Shown piece after piece: positions 1 to 5,583 of a stretch of DNA of 6,708 bases. The notes under the pieces are model-generated. The model was not told where the DNA came from. It did no database searches and saw nothing but the letters and a program-made list of their open reading frames with translations. Positions within the stretch are counted from its first letter, which is position 1, and the number at the start of each line of letters is the position of its first letter. Both the position numbers and the translations under genes were made by a program. The DNA lies in contig CALFNI010000301.1 in the NCBI GenBank assembly GCA_937902695.1, positions 1 through 6,708 of the forward strand. Reading direction: 5' to 3'. The DNA comes from an uncultured Rhodanobacteraceae bacterium (lineage in GTDB: Bacteria > Pseudomonadota > Gammaproteobacteria > Xanthomonadales > Rhodanobacteraceae).

Positions 1-1940
1 ACGGCGGGGCTCGCCTGGGACGTGGGGAACTTGACCGGCATCTGGAACTTGCCGGGCGTCGCCGGCGTGTTCAGCGCCACCTGCCAGGCCGGGTCGTACT
101 CGTACTGGACCTTGTCGTTCGGGTTGTTCGAGCCGATCCAGCCGGCCGTGTTGTAGAGCCACGCGCGATCCGGCAGGCCGTCGCCGTCGAGATCGGCGTA
201 GGTCGGGAACTCGTCCGGCAGGAAGTACTGGAAGTTGCCGTTGGTCTTGCCGAGCACCGTGCACGGCGTAACCTGGGTGTGCACGAACGCGGCGCCCGTC
301 CACGCCAGCGTTGCGTAGCTGCAGTAATAGAGCGGCGGCAGGTTCGGATCGACATTGACCTCGTGGCTGCCTTCGTTGTCGATCAGCGCGACGAGTTCGT
401 CGTGGCCGTCGCCGTCGACATCGACGCCCGTCGCCGCATCGAGGCGTACGTGGCCATAGGTCGCGGTCGCCAGCGGGTCCTCATCGCGTGCGAGCGTCTG
501 GCTTTGTGCGAACGGCACGAGCGTGCCGTTCGGATCGCGCGCCGATAACCAGAGCGTGTGACTCGTGCCGAGCCACTTGCCGTCCGGCACCCACACATCG
601 AACGGCGCGCCGTAGTACTTCAACTCCCACGGGTGCGTCGCGCCCGGGCCGAACATCAGATCGCTCGCCGCATCGCCGTTGAGATCGAGGAGCTGCAGCG
701 TCGGCACTTCGCCGTCGGGCGCGGCGACGGCGGTGAGGTCGTAATCGGCCTTGGCGATCGGCGCGGCGAGCGCGGCGCCCGCCTGGAACACCGCGCCCGT
801 CGTCGAGGGCGTGTAGCCGAACGTCTTGGCCCAGAGGCAGCCGCCCGCGTTCTCGCAGCGCTCGACCGACGATAGGAGGCTGCGCTGGCTGCCGCCTTGC
901 GTGTAGTCGAGCGTGTAGCGCCAGACCTCGCCCGTCGCCGTCGGGTTCGGCGCGTCCATGCGGATCGTCTTCAGGCGCAGGCTGCGCTGGCGTTGCACGC
1001 CCGCGACCCAGCCGCGCGTGACGTCCGGGCGCGGCTCGTACTCGAACACGACGGCGCGCTGCGGCAGATCCTGCAAGCCGTGTGTCGGCACGCCGTTCGT
1101 GAGGTTCGCCGTGTAACGGATCGCGCTCGGCACAAACTCGACCCAGTAGTCGCCCGCGTTCGTGCCGCCCGGGCCTTGAGTGTCCTGGTACTCGTACTCG
1201 ATCGCGTTGCCGTGCGCATCCTGCTCGGCCACGATGCGCCACTCGACGCGCACCGGGCCGTGCGCGAATACCTTGTTCGCATTGTCGAAGGTGACCTGCT
1301 CGCCCGTCACCGGCGCGTAGGTCCGCACGCGGCCGTCGCCGAGCTCGACGATGAACGCTTCGGGGCCCTTGGGATCGAGCGCCTGGCTGCTCGTCGAGTG
1401 CACGCGCACGAAGGTGTCCGTCGCGGTGCGGTACTCCGCGCCGTTGCCGCCGTAGGGCGTCGCGGTGACGCCGACGAGCTCCTGGCCGTCGAGGTAGAAG
1501 CGGTCGCGCACGCTGTAGTCCACCCCATCGGTGGCGCCATCGCGCGCCAACACCCGCCCGCCGCGCGCGATCGTCGAGAACCCCGTCACCGACCAGCCGA
1601 CGCCGACGAGGCCGTTGCCGCTCCCGCTCGCATAGCCCAGCGCAAGCGACGGCGCCATGCCGGCCCGCCCCGGCGGCACCGCCAGCGGCAGCGTGAAGGC
1701 GAGATCGCCCTTCGGCGTCACCGTCCACGACGAGGGCAGGTAGCCGTCGGAGCTCGCCGCGACGATCGGCTGCGCCGGGAGCGTGAACGGCTTGGGCGGG
1801 AGCGGGACGTTCGCTGTGTCCGCGAGCGAAAGCAGGGGCAGCGCACGCAACACGCCGGGCGAGGCCGGCGCCGGTGCCGGCCAGTTGCTGAGACCCGTCA
1901 GCGCGACAACGAACGCAGCAATCGTAAGACGACTTCTCAT
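1..1940 (-). CDS. Secreted SpvB/TcdB N-terminal domain protein with FG-GAP loops, RHS/Tc-toxin-like (partial, C-terminus missing)
   Basis: Reading leftward from the ATG at 1940-1938 the frame is open for 646 codons to the window edge. The start has a GAGGG ribosome binding site 7 nt upstream. Residues 1-26 look like a Sec signal peptide (basic MRSR, hydrophobic core, Ala/Pro-rich end with APA). Residues from about 70 match the SpvB/TcdB N-terminal domain: a KGDLAFTLPL segment, then PPGRAGMAPSLALGY, then GNGLVGVGWSVTG (Trp116). A Cys362/Cys368 segment ending in a KTFGY strand is also typical of the family. Asp-rich calcium-loop motifs of FG-GAP/VCBS type start near residues 419 (DLNGDAASD), 507 (DVDGDGHDE) and 583 (DLDGDGLPD). 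In Tc toxins this region builds the shell that encloses a toxic C-terminus, and free-standing relatives often continue into RHS repeats. Neither a YD-repeat core nor a toxin tip is visible here, so the function of this copy is inferred. Family assignment is strong; a toxin role is open. Confidence 0.88.
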   Translation of the reverse strand, partial: MRSRLTIAAFVVALTGLSNWPAPAPASPGVLRALPLLSLADTANVPLPPKPFTLPAQPIVAASSDGYLPSSWTVTPKGDLAFTLPLAVPPGRAGMAPSLALGYASGSGNGLVGVGWSVTGFSTIARGGRVLARDGATDGVDYSVRDRFYLDGQELVGVTATPYGGNGAEYRTATDTFVRVHSTSSQALDPKGPEAFIVELGDGRVRTYAPVTGEQVTFDNANKVFAHGPVRVEWRIVAEQDAHGNAIEYEYQDTQGPGGTNAGDYWVEFVPSAIRYTANLTNGVPTHGLQDLPQRAVVFEYEPRPDVTRGWVAGVQRQRSLRLKTIRMDAPNPTATGEVWRYTLDYTQGGSQRSLLSSVERCENAGGCLWAKTFGYTPSTTGAVFQAGAALAAPIAKADYDLTAVAAPDGEVPTLQLLDLNGDAASDLMFGPGATHPWELKYYGAPFDVWVPDGKWLGTSHTLWLSARDPNGTLVPFAQSQTLARDEDPLATATYGHVRLDAATGVDVDGDGHDELVALIDNEGSHEVNVDPNLPPLYYCSYATLAWTGAAFVHTQVTPCTVLGKTNGNFQYFLPDEFPTYADLDGDGLPDRAWLYNTAGWIGSNNPNDKVQYEYDPAWQVALNTPATPGKFQMPVKFPTSQASPA

Positions 1941-1947
1941 GGCCCGG

Positions 1948-1952
1948 CCCTC
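1948..1952 (-). promoter_or_regulatory. Ribosome binding site of the SpvB-N gene
   Basis: On the minus strand GAGGG lies 7 nt before the ATG at 1940, which is good Shine-Dalgarno spacing and fixes the start. It touches the foot of the hairpin at 1953-1975. Confidence 0.6.
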
Positions 1953-1975
1953 GATGACGAGTCCGCATCGTCATC
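1953..1975 (-). promoter_or_regulatory. Perfect 8-bp inverted repeat directly upstream of the SpvB-N ribosome binding site
   Basis: GATGACGA (1953-1960) and TCGTCATC (1968-1975) are exact reverse complements separated by a 7-nt loop. In the transcript of the SpvB-N gene the hairpin would end one base before the GAGGG ribosome binding site. It has no U-tract, so it is not an intrinsic terminator. It could be a leader hairpin affecting translation or mRNA stability, or, as DNA, a dyad operator in the divergent promoter region, possibly for the neighbouring LuxR-type regulator. The repeat is directly visible; any role is inference. Confidence 0.4.
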
Positions 1976-2105
1976 TGTCGCCTCGGCGCTGTAATCACCC
2001 GTTTGGGGGATGCGTGCCCCGACGCCTGCGCGCAATCGAACGGCTGTCCGTTTCAGGTGCCGATTTCGTAACTACTACGGACCCGTGGGGTGCCTCGAGC
2101 GCTCT

Positions 2106-2115
2106 CATGCGCATG
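2106..2115. promoter_or_regulatory. 10-bp perfect palindrome CATGCGCATG in the regulator's leader
   Basis: The sequence equals its own reverse complement and ends about 28 nt before the preferred start of the regulator. LuxR-type regulators bind dyad-symmetric sites as dimers, so an autoregulatory operator is conceivable. If translation actually starts at the GTG at 2090 the palindrome would be coding. A 10-bp palindrome can also arise by chance in GC-rich DNA. Confidence 0.2.
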
Positions 2116-2143
2116 GACGCGGCCACGCGCAATGCAGGATACG

Positions 2144-2812
2144 ATGCTGGTGGATGGCGAACGCAACGCGCACGACGCGATCTGCAACGACCCGCAAGAG
2201 ACGATCGTCGACGCGACATCGCGAGATCGCCTCGGCACCAGGGCGATCGATGCGCTGAGCACGGGGCTCGCGCTGCTCGACCGGCGCATCCAAGTGCTGT
2301 TCGCGAATGCGACGGCCAAGCGCATCCTGACGATGCCTTCGTTGTTCAAGACGATGGCGCCCTTGCCGCTCGCGCTCGTGGACGCCGAATCGAACGAGGC
2401 GTTGCGCAGGGCCGTCGCGCAGGCCTGCCGCAACGCGAGCGCGGCATTGCAATTGCGCGACTGCGACGCGCGCCCGGCCATCACGGCAGTCGTCCTGCCG
2501 TTATGCCCGGCGGAGTGGCAAGGGCCATGGCCACAGCAGACCGTGCTCCTCGCGATGAACGAATCGACGCGCCCGCACGCGATTCCCGATCACTGGCTTT
2601 CGCAGATGTTCGGCCTCACGCGTGCGGAAGCGTCCGTGACGAACTGGCTCATTTCCGGGCGCACGATCGACGCCTATGCGCAGCACCGCGGCGTCAGCCT
2701 CGAAACGGCGCGCTCGCAGCTCAAGGCGGTGCTGGCGAAGACAGGCATGTCGAGGCAAGCGCAGCTCGTCGCGACGCTGTCGCGATTGCCGATCGAGCAC
2801 GCGTCGAGCTGA
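2144..2812 (+). CDS. LuxR-type helix-turn-helix transcriptional regulator with PAS-like N-terminus
   Basis: The 222-residue product ends in a LuxR/GerE-type DNA-binding domain at about residues 156-215. It shows LTRAEASVTNWLISG, then the recognition helix around SLETARSQLKAVLAKTG (185-201), then SRQAQLV. This is the pattern of proteobacterial regulators with a PAS-like sensor and C-terminal HTH. Residues 33-63 (ALSTGLALLDRRIQVLFANA) resemble the start of a PAS domain; the ligand is unknown and there is no receiver domain or membrane segment, so it is a cytoplasmic one-component regulator. The start is uncertain: a GTG at 2090 and an ATG at 2132 are in frame. I prefer the ATG at 2144 because AGGA lies 4 nt upstream, although that spacing is short; the PAS-like region begins well after all three. 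It is divergent from the SpvB-N gene and its TGA abuts the stop of the convergent small gene. It may control either neighbour, which is not shown. Confidence 0.82.
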   Translation: MLVDGERNAHDAICNDPQETIVDATSRDRLGTRAIDALSTGLALLDRRIQVLFANATAKRILTMPSLFKTMAPLPLALVDAESNEALRRAVAQACRNASAALQLRDCDARPAITAVVLPLCPAEWQGPWPQQTVLLAMNESTRPHAIPDHWLSQMFGLTRAEASVTNWLISGRTIDAYAQHRGVSLETARSQLKAVLAKTGMSRQAQLVATLSRLPIEHASS

Positions 2813-3292
2813 TCAGGGCGTGTCGCCGTCCGCGGCGTTTGCGCGCAGCGCCTCGATGTCTGCATCCGTTCGCGGCATCACGACGACCGCGAGATGCGCG
2901 CGCCGCCCGTCGCCGTCGCCGAAGATCGTTTCGATATCCGCGCGCTGGCCCGGCACGGCCTTGAGCTGCGGCGAGGCCTTCGGATACGCATCGCCGTTCG
3001 CGATCTCGTCGAGCGCGATGCCCACCGGAATCACGTTCACGCGCCGCACGACGGCGGGCTCATCGACGAGAATGCGGAACCGCCAGGCGTGATCGTCGGG
3101 ATTGCCGATCGTGACCTCGGCTTCCTGGCCGAACGCGACGATCGTGTTCGGCGCGGCGACCGGCTTGCCGTCGATGCTGAAGTCGATGGCGATTTCGCAA
3201 TAGTGGGCCGAAGGCGGATCGGCATCGGCGGTGGACGCGAAGATTGCGAGCGTCGCGGCGAGGAGACGCGCGGCAAGTCGGACTTTTTCCAT
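2813..3292 (-). CDS. Small exported protein of unknown function
   Basis: The 159-residue product begins with a convincing Sec signal peptide (basic MEKVRLAARL, hydrophobic core, likely cleavage near ADA-D at 25). The mature part of about 135 residues reads as alternating short beta strands, for example YCEIAIDFSIDGKPV, AEVTIG, WRFRILV and RRVNVIPV, and then a charged Asp/Ala-rich tail. It contains a single cysteine (Cys32), which is not in a lipobox. I do not recognise a named family; a small beta-sandwich exported to the periplasm is the most I can support. It starts 12 nt after the stop of the FG-GAP propeller gene, whose TGAGG end supplies a GAGG Shine-Dalgarno 10 nt before the ATG. The two genes are therefore probably co-transcribed and translationally coupled. 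Its TGA at 2815-2813 is flush against the TGA of the convergent regulator. Confidence 0.78.
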   Translation of the reverse strand: MEKVRLAARLLAATLAIFASTADADPPSAHYCEIAIDFSIDGKPVAAPNTIVAFGQEAEVTIGNPDDHAWRFRILVDEPAVVRRVNVIPVGIALDEIANGDAYPKASPQLKAVPGQRADIETIFGDGDGRRAHLAVVVMPRTDADIEALRANAADGDTP

Positions 3293-3304
3293 GGGATGGG
3301 CGCC

Positions 3305-5443
3305 TCAGTGTGCCTCGAAGTCGCCGGCGAAGAGCTCGTCGCGATCGACGAGCGAGCGTCGAACGATGCCGCCGTCGGTGGCGACGATGACGTCATGCCG
3401 TCCGCTGACCGGGTCGGCGACGATGAATGCCGAGTTTCCCATGCCGGCGCGCGAGCCCGCCACCGTGAGAAACGATCCTCCACCGCCGCGGAGCGAATCG
3501 ACGAACTCGAGCCCGTCGTACTCGTTCACGAGCAACCGGTCGGTGCGACCGCTCGGCGCCGCCAGCATCGTGACGCCGGAAAAGAAGAGATCGAGGAGCG
3601 GTGCGTCGCGAACGAAATTTCCGTTTTCCGCGTCGTAGGCGATGAGCTCATGACGCGCGCCGACGACGATCTCCGGACCATACATGCCTTGCGCGACGTA
3701 GGTCGCGACGATCGGATCGTCGAACTCCGTGTTGTCCGGCAGCACCGCTGACCATAGCGCGGCACGCGCTGCGCCGGACCAGAGCGCGACGTGGCGCGCC
3801 TGCACGATCAGAAGATCCGACGGCACGCCGGTCCCGCGCGGAACGACCTGGACGTCGCGCACTTCCTCGTCGAACAACGCGGGGTGCCACTTGACTGCCG
3901 CCGTCGCGGGATCGAGCACGTAGATGCCCATGCCGATGTCCGCGGCGACGAGATCGTCGCGGCCGTCCGCGTCGACGTCGGCTGCACGCAGAAGAAAGAG
4001 ATCAAGAAACTGCAGCGCCGGATTCTGCGCGTCCATCGTATACAGCTCGGCGCGGGTGACGCCGTCGAACACGGCGATCTTCGTGCCTTCGGTCAGGAAG
4101 ATCCGCGGCGGGAGAGCCGTGCCGGTGCTGGCGATCGCGACGACCGGCGGCTGCTGCGTCTCGTCGCCGTAAGCTGTCCATTTCTCGGCACCCGTCGTGC
4201 GATCGAGTACGCGCAATTTCGCCAGGGTCGTCGAGGCGCCTGTGATGCTCGACATGACCACCTCGTCGGCGCCGTCGCCGTCGACATCGCCGACCGCCAT
4301 CGCGAAATCCGATTCGGGGCCTTGCACGTCCGGCACCGCGCCGAGTCGCGCTTCGACGCTGAAGAGACTGCTCGGCGATGGCCAGCCGGCGCTTTGCCCA
4401 TCGAGCCAGACCAGCCGATTCGTTGCGCCACTCGCGCCCCTCGCGAGCGACACGCGACCGGTACCGCCCAGACTCGGCTGCGGATTCTCGATCGAATAGA
4501 TGAGCTGGCCCGTTTGCGGCTCCAGCACGTCGAGCGCCTTGTAGCCGCCATCCTCGACGCGCAGCAGCTCGCTGCTGCCGTCGCCGTCGGTGTCGACGAG
4601 CTCGTACGCGATCGGAAAATCGTTCGCCGGCGCGGCAATCGCATGGTCGACGCGCAGCGGATGCGTCGCGACGAGGATGCCCTCGCCGGATACGCCGCGG
4701 AACGCGAAGCGCGCATCGGCGCCTGCAGCGGCCGCATCGACGCTCGGACGCGAACCGACGCCGCCGGGATACGACCACTCGATTTCGAGCGAGGCCGCAT
4801 CGAATACGCGAAGCGGATTTCCGCCGGTCACGATCTCGAGCGCCGGATCCTCGTCGAGTTGTCCGACATCGATATCGGACGTGTTCGCATCGCTGTTGAT
4901 CCAGCGGAGCGCCATCCCCGTCGCGACGTCGCAGATTTCAATGGCCTGATAGAGGCCGACGATGCCCTCGAGCCGGCCATCGCCTTCGAGATCACCGGCG
5001 TAGAAGATCGGCCCGTCGCACGCGGGATACGTCGCGGCATCGGTGAGATCGGAGCCTCTCAGAAGATGCGTCTGGACGCTGCCCTCGACGAGGACCGACG
5101 CGCCGGGAAAACCGGGCGCATCGTGCACGACGAGAACCTGAACGGGCTCGCGCTCCATGCGCGCGGCGGTTTCCGTGAGCCCGTTTTCGGCTGCGTTCGC
5201 CGAATACGCCCACACGGCCACGGCATGCGGCGGACTCGGCCAGCCTGCGTCGGCGGCGACGGAGTCGATCACGAGCTCGTCGATGCCGTCGCCGTCGAGA
5301 TCGCCGACGTCCAGACCGCGACGCGCGGCTGCCGGCGGCACGAACGACCAATTCGCGGCCGCATCCGACGGAGCGGGCGCGAGCGACAGTGCGATCAAGA
5401 GCTCCATCGCAGCAAGCGACAGCACACGCGCAAGGCGGTTCAT
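3305..5443 (-). CDS. Exported FG-GAP/VCBS-type beta-propeller protein
   Basis: The 712-residue product has a Sec signal peptide (MNRLARVLSLAAMELLIALS, likely cleavage near residue 28, SDA-A). Six Asp-rich loops of the calcium-binding FG-GAP type are spread along it: DLDGDGIDE (48-56), DLEGDGRLE (151-159), QLDEDPALE (195-203, degenerate), DTDGDGSSE (284-292), DVDGDGADE (386-394) and DVDADGRDD (489-497). Between them are strands ending in D-x-x-TG-x-x-x-W patterns such as VLDRTTGAEKW and VLDPATAAVKW, as in PQQ/WD-like propeller blades. A multi-bladed propeller on the cell surface, in the periplasm or secreted is inferred; no catalytic motif or C-terminal anchor is visible. Cys142 and Cys171 could form a disulfide. 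An ATG exists 15 nt upstream at 5458, but a GGGAGG site lies inside that extension exactly 7 nt before the ATG at 5443, so 5443 is the better start. It precedes the small exported gene by 12 nt. The partner and substrate are unknown. Confidence 0.87.
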   Translation of the reverse strand: MNRLARVLSLAAMELLIALSLAPAPSDAAANWSFVPPAAARRGLDVGDLDGDGIDELVIDSVAADAGWPSPPHAVAVWAYSANAAENGLTETAARMEREPVQVLVVHDAPGFPGASVLVEGSVQTHLLRGSDLTDAATYPACDGPIFYAGDLEGDGRLEGIVGLYQAIEICDVATGMALRWINSDANTSDIDVGQLDEDPALEIVTGGNPLRVFDAASLEIEWSYPGGVGSRPSVDAAAAGADARFAFRGVSGEGILVATHPLRVDHAIAAPANDFPIAYELVDTDGDGSSELLRVEDGGYKALDVLEPQTGQLIYSIENPQPSLGGTGRVSLARGASGATNRLVWLDGQSAGWPSPSSLFSVEARLGAVPDVQGPESDFAMAVGDVDGDGADEVVMSSITGASTTLAKLRVLDRTTGAEKWTAYGDETQQPPVVAIASTGTALPPRIFLTEGTKIAVFDGVTRAELYTMDAQNPALQFLDLFLLRAADVDADGRDDLVAADIGMGIYVLDPATAAVKWHPALFDEEVRDVQVVPRGTGVPSDLLIVQARHVALWSGAARAALWSAVLPDNTEFDDPIVATYVAQGMYGPEIVVGARHELIAYDAENGNFVRDAPLLDLFFSGVTMLAAPSGRTDRLLVNEYDGLEFVDSLRGGGGSFLTVAGSRAGMGNSAFIVADPVSGRHDVIVATDGGIVRRSLVDRDELFAGDFEAH

Positions 5444-5450
5444 GCGACGG

Positions 5451-5456
5451 CCTCCC
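5451..5456 (-). promoter_or_regulatory. Ribosome binding site deciding the start of the propeller gene
   Basis: GGGAGG on the minus strand sits 7 nt before the ATG at 5443, close to an ideal Shine-Dalgarno. The in-frame ATG at 5458 would place this site inside the coding region, and no comparable site precedes 5458. Confidence 0.7.
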
Positions 5457-5513
5457 ATGGCCCTATGGAGAACGATGCCGGACGCGCGCGCCGGGCATTG
5501 CGAACAAGTTTAC

Positions 5514-5552
5514 AAAATAAAATCGCCGCGCCCACTTTCGCGGGTCGCGGCG
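5514..5552 (-). terminator. Rho-independent terminator of the prc gene
   Basis: CGCCGCG (5524-5530) pairs with CGCGGCG (5546-5552), and the stem extends with CCC (5531-5533) against GGG (5542-5544) past a single bulged T, leaving an 8-nt loop. Read on the minus strand, the hairpin is followed directly by ATTTTATTTT (5523-5514), the T-rich tract expected of an intrinsic terminator. It lies about 30 nt after the prc stop codon and separates prc from the downstream propeller operon, which must then have its own promoter between about 5459 and 5513 or depend on read-through. I could not identify that promoter. Confidence 0.8.
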
Positions 5553-5583
5553 CTCTATCGCCCGATGGGCCGGCCAGCCTGCG

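Noticed and set aside
481..1998. 505-codon minus-strand open frame overlapping the SpvB-N gene
   Set aside because: It is Arg/Ala-rich with no domain signature. The neighbouring frame from 1940 encodes the clear SpvB-N domain, signal peptide and FG-GAP loops and has the ribosome binding site.
2051..2078. Possible -35/-10 pair (TTTCAG, 16 nt, TACTAC) for the regulator
   Set aside because: The -10 matches the sigma-70 consensus at only three of six positions, so the promoter is not supportable by eye.
2824..2840. Small hairpin (CGCCG, 4-nt loop, CGGCG, then TTT) after the regulator stop on the plus strand
   Set aside because: A 5-bp stem with only three Ts is too weak to call a terminator, and it lies inside the coding 3' end of the convergent gene.
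1783..2964. 393-codon plus-strand open frame spanning the SpvB-N start, the regulator and the small exported gene
   Set aside because: It crosses three genes in conflicting frames and gives a low-complexity Arg/Ala-rich translation. The regulator frame has a recognisable LuxR-type HTH.
170..5300. Recurring GC-rich motif reading gccgtcgccgtcga, for example near 180, 409, 4270 and 5286
   Set aside because: These are the antisense of Asp-Gly-Asp-Gly codons in FG-GAP loops of the two coding regions, not a DNA repeat family.
5479..5495. GC-rich imperfect palindrome (CCGG flanking a CG-alternating core) upstream of the propeller gene
   Set aside because: Alternating CG runs form such palindromes by chance in this base composition, there is no U-tract, and no protein-binding pattern is recognised.
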